DNA of 60,000 nucleotides from Nematostella vectensis (Eukaryota > Cnidaria > Anthozoa > Actiniaria > Edwardsiidae): contig NC_064034.1 of NCBI RefSeq assembly GCF_932526225.1, positions 4,948,001 through 5,008,000 on the forward strand, written 5' to 3'. The notes under the pieces are model-generated. The model saw nothing but the letters and a program-made list of their open reading frames with translations. It did not search any database and had not been told where the DNA came from. Position numbers and translations under genes: made by a program. This document shows, piece after piece, positions 23,901 to 38,900 of this stretch (its first letter is position 1; every line of letters begins with the position of its first letter).

Positions 23901-26900
23901 GCTTGTGCCTTCAAGTTTCTTATCGAAAAGAGTTAGGTTTCGTACTCGCAATTTGTCATAGCTTGTTCACAGCTTGTTCCTTCAAGTTTCTTATGGAAAA
24001 AAGGTAGGTTTCGTACTCGCAATTTGTCATAGCTTGTTCCTTCAAGTTTCTTATGGAAAAAAGGTAGGTTTCGTACTCGCAATTTGTCATAGCTTGTTCA
24101 CAGCTTGTTCCTTCAAGTTTCTTATGGAAAAAAGGTAGGTTTCGTACTCGCAATTTGTCATAGCTTGTTCACAGCTTAATCCTTCAAGTTTCTTATCAAA
24201 AAAAGGTAGGTTTCGTACTCGCAATTTGTCATAGCTTGTTCCTTCAAACTTCTTATCGAAAAAAGGTAGGTTTCGTACTCGCAATTTGTCATAGCTTGTT
24301 CACAGCTTGTTCCTTCAAGTTTCTTATGGAAAAAAGGTAGGTTTTGTACTCGCAATTTGTCGTAGCTTGTTCACAGCTTGTTCCTTCAAGTTTCTTATCG
24401 AAAAGAGGTAGGTTTCGTACTCGCAATTTGTCAAAGCTTGTTCCTTCAAGTTTCTTATGGAAAAAAGGTAGGTTTCGTACTCGCAATTTGTCAAAGCTTG
24501 TTCACAGTTGTTCCTTCAAGTTTCTTATCCAAAAGAGGTAGGTTTCGTACTCGCAATTTGTCGTAGCTTGTTCACAGCTTGTTTCTTCAAGTTTCTTATC
24601 GAAAAGAGGTAGGTTTCGTACTCGCAATTTGTCATAGCTTGTTCCTTCAAGTTTCTTATCGAAAAAAGGTAGGTTTCGTACTCGCAATTTGTCAAAGCTT
24701 GTTCACAGCTTGTTCCTTTAAGTTTCTTATCGAAAAAAGGTAGGTTTCGTACTCGCAATTTGTCATAGCTTGTTCACAGCTTGTTCTTTCAAGTTTCTTA
24801 TGGAAAAAAGGTAGGTTTTGTACTCGCAATTTGTCGTAGCTTGTTCACAGCTTGTTCCTTCAAGTTTCTTATCGAAAAGAGGTAGGTTTCGTACTCGCAA
24901 TTTGTCAAAGCTTGTTCCTTCAAGTTTCTTATGGAAAAAAGGTAGGTTTCGTACTCGCAATTTGTCATAGCTTGTTCACAGCTTGTTCCTTCAAGTTTCT
25001 TATGGAAAAAAGGTAGGTTTCGTACTCGCAATTTGTCATAGCTTGTTCACAGCTTGTGCCTTCAAGTTTCTTATCGAAAAGAGTTAGGTTTCGTACTCGC
25101 AATTTGTCATAGCTTGTTCACAGCTTGTTCCTTCAAGTTTCTTATGGAAAAAAGGTAGGTTTCGTACTCGCAATTTGTCATAGCTTGTTCCTTCAAGTTT
25201 CTTATGGAAAAAAGGTAGGTTTCGTACTCGCAATTTGTCATAGCTTGTTCACAGCTTGTTCCTTCAAGTTTCTTATGGAAAAAAGGTAGGTTTCGTACTC
25301 GCAATTTGTCAAAGCTTGTTCACAGTTGTTCCTTCAAGTTTCTTATCCAAAAGAGGTAGGTTTCGTACTCGCAATTTGTCGTAGCTTGTTCACAGCTTGT
25401 TTCTTCAAGTTTCTTATCGAAAAGAGGTAGGTTTCGTACTCGCAATTTGTCATAGCTTGTTCACAGCTTGTTCCTTCAAGTTTCTTATGGAAAAAAGGTA
25501 GGTTTCGTACTCGCAATTTGTCATAGCTTGTTCCTTCAAGTTTCTTATGGAAAAAAAGGTAGGTTTCGTACTCGCAATTTGTCATAGCTTGTTCACAGCT
25601 TGTTCCTTCAAGTTTCTTATGGAAAAAAGGTAGGTTTCGTACTCGCAATTTGTCATAGCTTGTTCCTTCAAGTTTCTTATCAAAAAAAGGTAGGTTTCGT
25701 ACTCGCAATTTGTCAAAGCTTGTTCACAGCTTGTTCCTTCAAGTTTTTTATTGAAAAGAGGTAGGTTTCGTACTCGCAATTTGTCATAGCTTGTTCACAG
25801 CTTGTTCCTTCAAGTTTCTTATGGAAAAAAGGTAGGTTTTGTACTCGCAATTTGTCGTAGCTTGTTCACAGCTTGTTCCTTCAAGTTTCTTATCGAAAAG
25901 AGGTAGGTTTCGTACTCGCAATTTGTCAAAGCTTGTTCCTTCAAGTTTCTTATGGAAAAAAGGTAGGTTTCGTACTCGCAATTTGTCAAAGCTTGTTCAC
26001 AGCTTGTTCCTTTAAGTTTCTTATCGAAAAAAGGTAGGTTTCGTACTCGCAATTTGTCATAGCTTGTTCACAGCTTGTTCTTTCAAGTTTCTTATGGAAA
26101 AAAGGTAGGTTTTGTACTCGCAATTTGTCGTAGCTTGTTCACAGCTTGTTCCTTCAAGTTTCTTATGGAAAAAAGGTAGGTTTTGTACTCGCAATTTGTC
26201 GTAGCTTGTTCACAGCTTGTTCCTTCAAGTTTCTTATCGAAAAGAGGTAGGTTTCGTACTCGCAATTTGTCAAAGCTTGTTCACAGCTTGTTCCTTCAAG
26301 TTTTTTATTGAAAAGAGGTAGGTTTCGTACTCGCAATTTGTCATAGCTTGTTCACAGCTTGTTCCTTCAAGTTTCTTATGGAAAAAAGGTAGGTTTTGTA
26401 CTCGCAATTTGTCGTAGCTTGTTCACAGCTTGTTCCTTCAAGTTTCTTATCGAAAAGAGGTAGGTTTCGTACTCGCAATTTGTCAAAGCTTGTTCCTTCA
26501 AGTTTCTTATGGAAAAAAGGTGGGTTTCGTACTCGCAATTTGTCAAAGCTTGTTCACAGTTGTTCCTTCAAGTTTCTTATCCAAAAGAGGTAGGTTTCGT
26601 ACTCGCAATTTGTCGTAGCTTGTTCACAGCTTGTTTCTTCAAGTTTCTTATCGAAAAGAGGTAGGTTTCGTACTCGCAATTTGTCATAGCTTGTTCCTTC
26701 AAGTTTCTTATGGAAAAAAGGTAGGTTTCGTACTCGCAATTTGTCATAGCTTGTTCACAGCTTGTGCCTTCAAGTTTTTTATTGAAAAGAGGTAGGTTTC
26801 GTACTCGCAATTTGTCATAGCTTGTTCACAGCTTGTTCCTTCAAGTTTCTTATCAAAAAAAGGTAGGTTTCGTACTCGCAATTTGTCATAGCTTGTTCCT

Positions 26901-29900
26901 TCAAGTTTCTTATCGAAAAAAGGTAGGTTTCGTACTCGCAATTTGTCATAGCTTGTTCACAGCTTGTTCCTTCAAGTTTCTTATGGAAAAAAGGTAGGTT
27001 TTGTACTCGCAATTTGTCGTAGCTTGTTCACAGCTTGTTCCTTCAAGTTTCTTATCGAAAAGAGGTAGGTTTCGTACTCGCAATTTGTCAAAGCTTGTTC
27101 CTTCAAGTTTCTTATCGAAAAAAGGTAGGTTTCGTACTCGCAATTTGTCATAGCTTGTTCACAGCTTGTTCCTTCAAGTTTCTTATGGAAAAAAGGTAGG
27201 TTTCGTACTCGCAATTTGTCATAGCTTGTTCACAGCTTGTGCCTTCAAGTTTCTTATCGAAAAGAGTTAGGTTTCGTACTCGCAATTTGTCATAGCTTGT
27301 TCACAGCTTGTTCCTTCAAGTTTCTTATGGAAAAAAGGTAGGTTTCGTACTCGCAATTTGTCATAGCTTGTTCCTTCAAGTTTCTTATGGAAAAGAGGTA
27401 GGTTTCGTACTCGCAATTTGTCATAGCTTGTTCACAGCTTGTTCCTTCAAGTTTCTTATCAAAAAAAGGTAGGTTTCGTACTCGCAATTTGTCATAGCTT
27501 GTTCCTTCAAGTTTCTTATCGAAAAAAGGTAGGTTTCGTACTCGCAATTTGTCATAGCTTGTTCACAGCTTGTTCCTTCAAGTTTCTTATGGAAAAAAGG
27601 TAGGTTTTGTACTCGCAATTTGTCGTAGCTTGTTCACAGCTTGTTCCTTCAAGTTTCTTATCGAAAAGAGGTAGGTTTCGTACTCGCAATTTGTCAAAGC
27701 TTGTTCCTTCAAGTTTCTTATGGAAAAAAGGTAGGTTTCGTACTCGCAATTTGTCATAGCTTGTTCACAGCTTGTTCCTTCAAGTTTCTTATGGAAAAAA
27801 GGTAGGTTTCGTACTCGCAATTTGTCATAGCTTGTTCACAGCTTGTGCCTTCAAGTTTCTTATCGAAAAGAGTTAGGTTTCGTACTCGCAATTTGTCATA
27901 GCTTGTTCACAGCTTGTTCCTTCAAGTTTCTTATGGAAAAAAGGTAGGTTTCGTACTCGCAATTTGTCATAGCTTGTTCCTTCAAGTTTCTTATGGAAAA
28001 AAGGTAGGTTTCGTACTCGCAATTTGTCATAGCTTGTTCACAGCTTGTTCCTTCAAGTTTCTTATGGAAAAAAGGTAGGTTTCGTACTCGCAATTTGTCA
28101 TAGCTTGTTCACAGCTTGTTCCTTCAAGTTTCTTATCAAAAAAAGGTAGGTTTCGTACTCGCAATTTGTCATAGCTTGTTCCTTCAAGTTTCTTATCGAA
28201 AAAAGGTAGGTTTCGTACTCGCAATTTGTCATAGCTTGTTCACAGCTTGTTCCTTCAAGTTTCTTATGGAAAAAAAGGTAGGTTTTGTACTCGCAATTTG
28301 TCGTAGCTTGTTCACAGCTTGTTCCTTCAAGTTTCTTATCGAAAAGAGGTAGGTTTCGTACTCGCAATTTGTCAAAGCTTGTTCCTTCAAGTTTCTTATG
28401 GAAAAAAGGTAGGTTTCGTACTCGCAATTTGTCAAAGCTTGTTCACAGTTGTTCCTTCAAGTTTCTTATCCAAAAGAGGTAGGTTTCGTACTCGCAATTT
28501 GTCGTAGCTTGTTCACAGCTTGTTTCTTCAAGTTTCTTATCGAAAAGAGGTAGGTTTCGTACTCGCAATTTGTCATAGCTTGTTCCTTCAAGTTTCTTAT
28601 CGAAAAAAGGTAGGTTTCGTACTCGCAATTTGTCATAGCTTGTTCACAGCTTGTTCCTTCAAGTTTCTTATGGAAAAAAGGTAGGTTTTGTACTCGCAAT
28701 TTGTCGTAGCTTGTTCACAGCTTGTTCCTTCAAGTTTCTTATCGAAAAGAGGTAGGTTTCGTACTCGCAATTTGTCAAAGCTTGTTCCTTCAAGTTTCTT
28801 ATGGAAAAAAGGTAGGTTTCGTACTCGCAATTTGTCAAAGCTTGTTCACAGTTGTTCCTTCAAGTTTCTTATCCAAAAGAGGTAGGTTTCGTACTCGCAA
28901 TTTGTCGTAGCTTGTTCACAGCTTGTTTCTTCAAGTTTCTTATCGAAAAGAGGTAGGTTTCGTACTCGCAATTTGTCATAGCTTGTTCCTTCAAGTTTCT
29001 TATGGAAAAAAGGTAGGTTTCGTACTCGCAATTTGTCATAGCTTGTTCACAGCTTGTGCCTTCAAGTTTCTTATCGAAAAGAGTTAGGTTTCGTACTCGC
29101 AATTTGTCATAGCTTGTTCACAGCTTGTTCCTTCAAGTTTCTTATGGAAAAAAGGTAAGTTTCGTACTCGCAATTTGTCATAGCTTGTTCCTTCAAGTTT
29201 CTTATGGAAAAAAGGTAGGTTTCGTACTCGCAATTTGTCATAGCTTGTTCACAGCTTGTTCCTTCAAGTTTCTTATGGAAAAAAGGTAGGTTTCGTACTC
29301 GCAATTTGTCATAGCTTGTTCCTTCAAGTTTCTTATGGAAAAAAGGTAGGTTTCGTACTCGCAATTTGTCAAAGCTTGTTCACAGCTTGTTCCTTCAAGT
29401 TTTTTTATTGAAAAGAGGTAGGTTTCGAACTCGCAATTTGTCATAGCTTGTTCACAGCTTGTTCCTTCAAGTTTCTTATAAAAAAAAGTAGGTTTCGTAC
29501 TCGCAATATGTCATAGCTTGTTCCTTCAAGTTTCTTATCGAAAAAAGGTAGGTTTCGTACTCGCAATTTGTCATAGCTTGTTCACAGCTTGTTCCTTCAA
29601 GTTTCTTATGGAAAAAAGGTAGGTTTTGTACTCGCAATTTGTCGTAGCTTGTTCACAGCTTGTTCCTTCAAGTTTCTTATCGAAAAGAGGTAGGTTTCGT
29701 ACTCGCAATTTGTCAAAGCTTGTTCACAGCTTGTTCCTTCAAGTTTTTTATTGAAAAGAGGTAGGTTTCGTACTCGCAATTTGTCATAGCTTGTTCACAG
29801 CTTGTTCCTTCAAGTTTCTTATGGAAAAAAGGTAGGTTTTGTACTCGCAATTTGTCGTAGCTTGTTCACAGCTTGTTCCTTCAAGTTTCTTATCGAAAAG

Positions 29901-32900
29901 AGGTAGGTTTCGTACTCGCAATTTGTCAAAGCTTGTTCCTTCAAGTTTCTTATGGAAAAAAGGTAGGTTTCGTACTCGCAATTTGTCAAAGCTTGTTCAC
30001 AGTTGTTCCTTCAAGTTTCTTATCCAAAAGAGGTAGGTTTCGTACTCGCAATTTGTCGTAGCTTGTTCACAGCTTGTTTCTTCAAGTTTCTTATCGAAAA
30101 GAGGTAGGTTTCGTACTCGCAATTTGTCATAGCTTGTTCCTTCAAGTTTCTTATGGAAAAAAGGTAGGTTTCGTACTCGCAATTTGTCATAGCTTGTTCA
30201 CAGCTTGTGCCTTCAAGTTTTTTATTGAAAAGAGGTAGGTTTCGTACTCGCAATTTGTCATAGCTTGTTCACAGCTTGTTCCTTCAAGTTTCTTATCAAA
30301 AAAAGGTAGGTTTCGTACTCGCAATTTGTCATAGCTTGTTCCTTCAAGTTTCTTATCGAAAAAAGGTAGGTTTCGTACTCGCAATTTGTCATAGCTTGTT
30401 CACAGCTTGTTCCTTCAAGTTTCTTATGGAAAAAAGGTAGGTTTTGTACTCGCAATTTGTCGTAGCTTGTTCACAGCTTGTTCCTTCAAGTTTCTTATCG
30501 AAAAGAGGTAGGTTTCGTACTCGCAATTTGTCAAAGCTTGTTCCTTCAAGTTTCTTATGGAAAAAAGGTAGGTTTCGTACTCGCAATTTGTCATAGCTTG
30601 TTCACAGCTTGTTCCTTCAAGTTTCTTATGGAAAAAAGGTAGGTTTCGTACTCGCAATTTGTCATAGCTTGTTCACAGCTTGTGCCTTCAAGTTTCTTAT
30701 CGAAAAGAGTTAGGTTTCGTACTCGCAATTTGTCATAGCTTGTTCACAGCTTGTTCCTTCAAGTTTCTTATGGAAAAAAGGTAGGTTTCGTACTCGCAAT
30801 TTGTCATAGCTTGTTCCTTCAAGTTTCTTATGGAAAAAAGGTAGGTTTCGTACTCGCAATTTGTCATAGCTTGTTCACAGCTTGTTCCTTCAAGTTTCTT
30901 ATGGAAAAAAGGTAGGTTTCGTACTCGCAATTTGTCATAGCTTGTTCACAGCTTAATCCTTCAAGTTTCTTATCAAAAAAAGGTAGGTTTCGTACTCGCA
31001 ATTTGTCATAGCTTGTTCCTTCAAACTTCTTATCGAAAAAAGGTAGGTTTCGTACTCGCAATTTGTCATAGCTTGTTCACAGCTTGTTCCTTCAAGTTTC
31101 TTATGGAAAAAAGGTAGGTTTTGTACTCGCAATTTGTCGTAGCTTGTTCACAGCTTGTTCCTTCAAGTTTCTTATCGAAAAGAGGTAGGTTTCGTACTCG
31201 CAATTTGTCAAAGCTTGTTCCTTCAAGTTTCTTATGGAAAAAAGGTAGGTTTCGTACTCGCAATTTGTCAAAGCTTGTTCACAGTTGTTCCTTCAAGTTT
31301 CTTATCCAAAAGAGGTAGGTTTCGTACTCGCAATTTGTCGTAGCTTGTTCACAGCTTGTTTCTTCAAGTTTCTTATCGAAAAGAGGTAGGTTTCGTACTC
31401 GCAATTTGTCATAGCTTGTTCCTTCAAGTTTCTTATCGAAAAAAGGTAGGTTTCGTACTCGCAATTTGTCAAAGCTTGTTCACAGCTTGTTCCTTTAAGT
31501 TTCTTATCGAAAAAAGGTAGGTTTCGTACTCGCAATTTGTCATAGCTTGTTCACAGCTTGTTCTTTCAAGTTTCTTATGGAAAAAAGGTAGGTTTTGTAC
31601 TCGCAATTTGTCGTAGCTTGTTCACAGCTTGTTCCTTCAAGTTTCTTATCGAAAAGAGGTAGGTTTCGTACTCGCAATTTGTCAAAGCTTGTTCCTTCAA
31701 GTTTCTTATGGAAAAAAGGTAGGTTTCGTACTCGCAATTTGTCATAGCTTGTTCACAGCTTGTTCCTTCAAGTTTCTTATGGAAAAAAGGTAGGTTTCGT
31801 ACTCGCAATTTGTCATAGCTTGTTCACAGCTTGTGCCTTCAAGTTTCTTATCGAAAAGAGTTAGGTTTCGTACTCGCAATTTGTCATAGCTTGTTCACAG
31901 CTTGTTCCTTCAAGTTTCTTATGGAAAAAAGGTAGGTTTCGTACTCGCAATTTGTCATAGCTTGTTCCTTCAAGTTTCTTATGGAAAAAAGGTAGGTTTC
32001 GTACTCGCAATTTGTCATAGCTTGTTCACAGCTTGTTCCTTCAAGTTTCTTATGGAAAAAAGGTAGGTTTCGTACTCGCAATTTGTCAAAGCTTGTTCAC
32101 AGTTGTTCCTTCAAGTTTCTTATCCAAAAGAGGTAGGTTTCGTACTCGCAATTTGTCGTAGCTTGTTCACAGCTTGTTTCTTCAAGTTTCTTATCGAAAA
32201 GAGGTAGGTTTCGTACTCGCAATTTGTCATAGCTTGTTCACAGCTTGTTCCTTCAAGTTTCTTATGGAAAAAAGGTAGGTTTCGTACTCGCAATTTGTCA
32301 TAGCTTGTTCCTTCAAGTTTCTTATGGAAAAAAAGGTAGGTTTCGTACTCGCAATTTGTCATAGCTTGTTCACAGCTTGTTCCTTCAAGTTTCTTATGGA
32401 AAAAAGGTAGGTTTCGTACTCGCAATTTGTCATAGCTTGTTCCTTCAAGTTTCTTATCAAAAAAAGGTAGGTTTCGTACTCGCAATTTGTCAAAGCTTGT
32501 TCACAGCTTGTTCCTTCAAGTTTTTTATTGAAAAGAGGTAGGTTTCGTACTCGCAATTTGTCATAGCTTGTTCACAGCTTGTTCCTTCAAGTTTCTTATG
32601 GAAAAAAGGTAGGTTTTGTACTCGCAATTTGTCGTAGCTTGTTCACAGCTTGTTCCTTCAAGTTTCTTATCGAAAAGAGGTAGGTTTCGTACTCGCAATT
32701 TGTCAAAGCTTGTTCCTTCAAGTTTCTTATGGAAAAAAGGTAGGTTTCGTACTCGCAATTTGTCAAAGCTTGTTCACAGTTGTTCCTTCAAGTTTCTTAT
32801 CCAAAAGAGGTAGGTTTCGTACTCGCAATTTGTCGTAGCTTGTTCACAGCTTGTTTCTTCAAGTTTCTTATCGAAAAGAGGTAGGTTTCGTACTCGCAAT

Positions 32901-35900
32901 TTGTCATAGCTTGTTCCTTCAAGTTTCTTATGGAAAAAAGGTAGGTTTCGTACTCGCAATTTGTCATAGCTTGTTCACAGCTTGTGCCTTCAAGTTTTTT
33001 ATTGAAAAGAGGTAGGTTTCGTACTCGCAATTTGTCATAGCTTGTTCACAGCTTGTTCCTTCAAGTTTCTTATCAAAAAAAGGTAGGTTTCGTACTCGCA
33101 ATTTGTCATAGCTTGTTCCTTCAAGTTTCTTATCGAAAAAAGGTAGGTTTCGTACTCGCAATTTGTCATAGCTTGTTCACAGCTTGTTCCTTCAAGTTTC
33201 TTATGGAAAAAAGGTAGGTTTTGTACTCGCAATTTGTCGTAGCTTGTTCACAGCTTGTTCCTTCAAGTTTCTTATCGAAAAGAGGTAGGTTTCGTACTCG
33301 CAATTTGTCAAAGCTTGTTCCTTCAAGTTTCTTATGGAAAAAAGGTAGGTTTCGTACTCGCAATTTGTCATAGCTTGTTCACAGCTTGTTCCTTCAAGTT
33401 TCTTATGGAAAAAAGGTAGGTTTCGTACTCGCAATTTGTCATAGCTTGTTCACAGCTTGTGCCTTCAAGTTTCTTATCGAAAAGAGTTAGGTTTCGTACT
33501 CGCAATTTGTCATAGCTTGTTCACAGCTTGTTCCTTCAAGTTTCTTATGGAAAAAAGGTAGGTTTCGTACTCGCAATTTGTCATAGCTTGTTCCTTCAAG
33601 TTTCTTATGGAAAAAAGGTAGGTTTCGTACTCGCAATTTGTCATAGCTTGTTCACAGCTTGTTCCTTCAAGTTTCTTATGGAAAAAAGGTAGGTTTCGTA
33701 CTCGCAATTTGTCATAGCTTGTTCACAGCTTAATCCTTCAAGTTTCTTATCAAAAAAAGGTAGGTTTCGTACTCGCAATTTGTCATAGCTTGTTCCTTCA
33801 AACTTCTTATCGAAAAAAGGTAGGTTTCGTACTCGCAATTTGTCATAGCTTGTTCACAGCTTGTTCCTTCAAGTTTCTTATGGAAAAAAGGTAGGTTTTG
33901 TACTCGCAATTTGTCGTAGCTTGTTCACAGCTTGTTCCTTCAAGTTTCTTATCGAAAAGAGGTAGGTTTCGTACTCGCAATTTGTCAAAGCTTGTTCCTT
34001 CAAGTTTCTTATGGAAAAAAGGTAGGTTTCGTACTCGCAATTTGTCAAAGCTTGTTCACAGTTGTTCCTTCAAGTTTCTTATCCAAAAGAGGTAGGTTTC
34101 GTACTCGCAATTTGTCGTAGCTTGTTCACAGCTTGTTTCTTCAAGTTTCTTATCGAAAAGAGGTAGGTTTCGTACTCGCAATTTGTCATAGCTTGTTCCT
34201 TCAAGTTTCTTATCGAAAAAAGGTAGGTTTCGTACTCGCAATTTGTCATAGCTTGTTCCTTCAAGTTTCTTATGGAAAAAAGGTAGGTTTTGTACTCGCA
34301 ATTTGTCGTAGCTTGTTCACAGCTTGTTCCTTCAAGTTTCTTATTGAAAAGAGGTAGGTTTCGTACTAGCAATTTGTCAAAGCTTGTTCCTTCAAGTTTC
34401 TTATCGAAAAAAGGTAGGTTTCGTACTCGCAATTTGTCAAAGCTTGTTCACAGTTGTTCCTTCAAGTTTCTTATCCAAAAGAGGTAGGTTTCGTACTCGC
34501 AACTTGTCGTAGCTTGTTCACAGCTTGTTTCTTCAAGTTTCTTATCGAAAAGAGGTAGGTTTCGTACTCGCAATTTGTCATAGCTTGTTCCTTCAAGTTT
34601 CTTATGGAAAAAAGGTAGGTTTCGTACTCGCAATTTGTCATAGCTTGTTCACAGCTTGTGCCTTCAAGTTTCTTATCGAAAAGAGTTAGGTTTCGTACTC
34701 GCAATTTGTCATAGCTTGTTCACAGCTTGTTCCTTCAAGTTTCTTATGGAAAAAAGGTAGGTTTCGTACTCGCAATTTGTCATAGCTTGTTCCTTCAAGT
34801 TTCTTATGGAAAAAAGGTAGGTTTCGTACTCGCAATTTGTCATAGCTTGTTCACAGCTTGTTCCTACAAGTTTCTTATGGAAAAAAGGTAGGTTTCGTAC
34901 TCGCAATTTGTCATAGCTTGTTCCTTCAAGTTTCTTATGGAAAAAAGGTAGGTTTCGTACTCGCAATTTGTCAAAGCTTGTTCACAGCTTGTTCCTTCAA
35001 GTTTTTTTTATTGAAAAGAGGTAGGTTTCGTACTCGCAATTTGTCATAGCTTGTTCACAGCTTGTTCCTTCAAGTTTCTTATAAAAAAAAGTAGGTTTCG
35101 TACTCGCAATATGTCATAGCTTGTTCCTTCAAGTTTCTTATCGAAAAAAGGTAGGTTTCGTACTCGCAATTTGTCATAGCTTGTTCACAGCTTGTTCCTT
35201 CAAGTTTCTTATGGAAAAAAGGTAGGTTTTGTACTCGCAATTTGTCGTAGCTTGTTCACAGCTTGTTCCTTCAAGTTTCTTATCGAAAAGAGGTAGGTTT
35301 CGTACTCGCAATTTGTCAAAGCTTGTTCCTTCAAGTTTCTTATGGAAAAAAGGTAGGTTTCGTACTGGCAATTTGTCAAAGCTTGTTCACAGTTGTTCCT
35401 TCAAGTTTCTTATCCAAAAGAGGTAGGTTTCGTACTCGCAATTTGTCGTAGCTTGTTCACAGCTTGTTTCTTCAAGTTTCTTATCGAAAAGAGGTAGGTT
35501 TCGTACTCGCAATTTGTCATAGCTTGTTCCTTCAAGTTTCTTATCGAAAAAAGGTAGGTTTCGTACTCGCAATTTGTCAAAGCTTGTTCACAGCTTGTTC
35601 CTTTAAGTTTCTTATCGAAAAAAGGTAGGTTTCGTACTCGCAATTTGTCATAGCTTGTTCACAGCTTGTTCCTTCAAGTTTCTTATGGAAAAAAGGTAGG
35701 TTTTGTACTCGCAATTTGTCGTAGCTTGTTCACAGCTTGTTCCTTCAAGTTTCTTATCGAAAAGAGGTAGGTTTCGTACTCGCAATTTGTCAAAGCTTGT
35801 TCCTTCAAGTTTCTTATGGAAAAAAGGTAGGTTTCGTACTCGCAATTTGTCATAGCTTGTTCACAGCTTGTTCCTTCAAGTTTCTTATGGAAAAAAGGTA

Positions 35901-38900
35901 GGTTTCGTACTCGCAATTTGTCATAGCTTGTTCACAGCTTGTTCCTTCAAGTTTCTTATGGAAAAAAGGTAGGTTTCGTACTCGCAATTTGTCATAGCTT
36001 GTTCCTTCAAGTTTCTTATGGAAAAAAGGTAGGTTTCGTACTCGCAATTTGTCAAAGCTTGTTCACAGCTTGTTCCTTCAAGTTTCTTATGGGAAAAAGG
36101 TAGGTTTTGTACTCGCAATTTGTCGTAGCTTGTTCACAGCTTGTTCCTTCAAGTTTCTTATCGAAAAGAGGTAGGTTTCGTACTAGCAACTTGTCATAGC
36201 TTGTTCACAGCTTGTTCCTTTAAGTTTCTTATCGAAAGAAGGTAGGTTTCGTACTCGCAATTTGTCATAGCTTGTTCACAGCTTGTTCCTTCAAGTTTCT
36301 TATGGAAAAAAGGTAGGTTTCGTACTCGCAATTTGTCAAAGCTTGTTCACAGCTTGTTACTTCAAGTTTCTTATGGAAAAAAGGTAGGTTTCGTACTCGC
36401 AATTTGTCATAGCTTGTTCACAGCTTGTTCCTTCAAGTTTCTTATGAAAAAAAGGTAGGTTTCGTACTCGCAATTTGTCGTAGCTTGTTCACAGCTGGTT
36501 CCTTCAAGTTTCTTATGGAAAAAAGGTAGGTTTCGTACTCGCAATTTGTCAAAGCTTGTTCACAGCTTGTTCCTTCAAGTTTTTTTATTGAAAAGAGGTA
36601 GGTTTCGTACTCGCAATTTGTCATAGCTTGTTCACAGCTTGTTCCTTCAAGTTTCTTATAAAAAAAAGTAGGTTTCGTACTCGCAATATGTCATAGCTTG
36701 TTCCTTCAAGTTTCTTATCGAAAAAAGGTAGGTTTCGTACTAGCAACTTGTCATAGCTTGTTCACAGCTTGTTCCTTCAAGTTTCTTATCAAAAAAAGGT
36801 AGGTTTCGTACTCGCAATTTGTCATAGCTTGTTCCTTCAAGTTTCTTATCGAAAAAAGGTAGGTTTCGTACTCGCAATTTGTCATAGCTTGTTCACAGCT
36901 TGTTCCTTCAAGTTTCTTATGGAAAAGAGGTAGGTTTTGTACTCGCAATTTGTCGTAGCTTGTTCACAGCTTGTTCCTTCAAGTTTCTTATCGAAAAGAG
37001 GTAGGTTTCGTACTCGCAATTTGTCAAAGCTTGTTCCTTCAAGTTTCTTATGGAAAAAAGGTAGGTTTCGTACTCGCAATTTGTCAAAGCTTGTTCACAG
37101 TTGTTCCTTCAAGTTTCTTATCCAAAAGAGGTAGGTTTTGTACTCGCAATTTGTCGTAGCTTGTTCACAGCTTGTTTCTTCAAGTTTCTTATCGAAAAGA
37201 GGTAGGTTTCGTACTCGCAATTTGTCATAGCTTGTTCCTTCAAGTTTCTTATGGAAAAAAGGTAGGTTTCGTACTCGCAATTTGTCATAGCTTGTTCACA
37301 GCTTGTGCCTTCAAGTTTCTTATCGAAAAGAGTTAGGTTTCGTACTCGCAATTTGTCATAGCTTGTTCACAGCTTGTTCCTTCAAGTTTCTTATGGAAAA
37401 AAGGTAGGTTTCGCACTCGCAATTTGTCATAGCTTGTTCCTTCAAGTTTCTTATGGAAAAAAGGTAGGTTTCGTACTCGCAATTTGTCATAGCTTGTTCA
37501 CAGCTTGTTCCTTCAAGTTTCTTATGGAAAAAAGGTAGGTTTCGTACTCGCAATTTGTCATAGCTTGTTCCTTCAAGTTTCTTATGGAAAAAAAGTAGGT
37601 TTGGTACTCGCAATTTGTCAAAGCTTGTTCACAGCTTGTTCCTTCAAGTTTTTTTATTGAAAAGAGGTAGGTTTCGTACTCGCAATTTGTCATAGCTTGT
37701 TCACAGCTTGTTCCTTCAAGTTTCTTATAAAAAAAAGTAGGTTTCGTACTCGCAATATGTCATAGCTTGTTCCTTCAAGTTTCTTATCGAAAAAAGGTAG
37801 GTTTCGTACTCGCAATTTGTCATAGCTTGTTCACAGCTTGTTCCTTCAAGTTTCTTATGGAAAAAAGGTAGGTTTTGTACTCGCAATTTGTCGTAGCTTG
37901 TTCACAGCTTGTTCCTTCAAGTTTCTTATCGAAAAGAGGTAGGTTTCGTACTCGCAATTTGTCAAAGCTTGTTCACAGCTTGTTCCTTCAAGTTTCTTAT
38001 GGAAAAAAAGGTAGGTTTTGCACTCGCAATTTGTCAAAGCTTGTTCACAGCTTGTTCCTTTAAGTTTCTTATCGAAAAAAGGTAGGTTTCGTACTCGCAA
38101 TTTGTCATAGCTTGTTCCTTCAAGTTTCTTATGGAAAAAAGGTAGGTTTCGCACTCGCAATTTGTCATAGCTTGTTCACAGCTTGTTCCTTCAAGTTTCT
38201 TATGGAAAAAAGGTAGGTTTCGTACTCGCAATTTGTCATAGCTTGTTCCTTCAAGTTTCTTATGGAAAAAAGGTAGGTTTCGCACTCGCAATTTGTCATA
38301 GCTTGTTCACAGCTTGTTCCTTCAAGTTTTTTATTGAAAAGAGGTAGGTTTCGTACTCGCAATTTGTCATAGCTTGTTCACAGCTTGTTCCTTCAAGTTT
38401 CTTATCAAAAAAAGGTAGGTTTCGTACTCGCAATTTGTCATAGCTTGTTCCTTCAAGTTTCTTATCGAAAAAAGGTAGGTTTCGTACTCGCAATTTGTCA
38501 TAGCTTGTTCATAGCTTGTTCCTTCAAGTTTCTTATGGAAAAAAGGTAGGTTTTGTACTCTCAATTTGTCGTAGCTTGTTCACAGCTTGTTCCTTCAAGT
38601 TTCTTATCGAAAAGAGGTAGGTTTCGTACTCGCAATTTGTCAAAGCTTGTTCCTTCAAGTTTCTTATGGAAAAAAGGTAGGTTTCGTACTCGCAATTTGT
38701 CGTAGCTTGTTCACAGCTTGTTCCTTCAAGTTTCTTATCGAAAAGAGGTAGGTTTTGTACTCGCAATTTGTCGTAGCTTGTTCACAGCTTGTTCCTTCAA
38801 GTTTCTTATCGAAAAGAGGTAGGTTTCGTACTCGCAATTTGTCAAAGCTTGTTCCTTTAAGTTTCTTATGGAAAAAAGGTAGGTTTCGTACTCGCAATTT

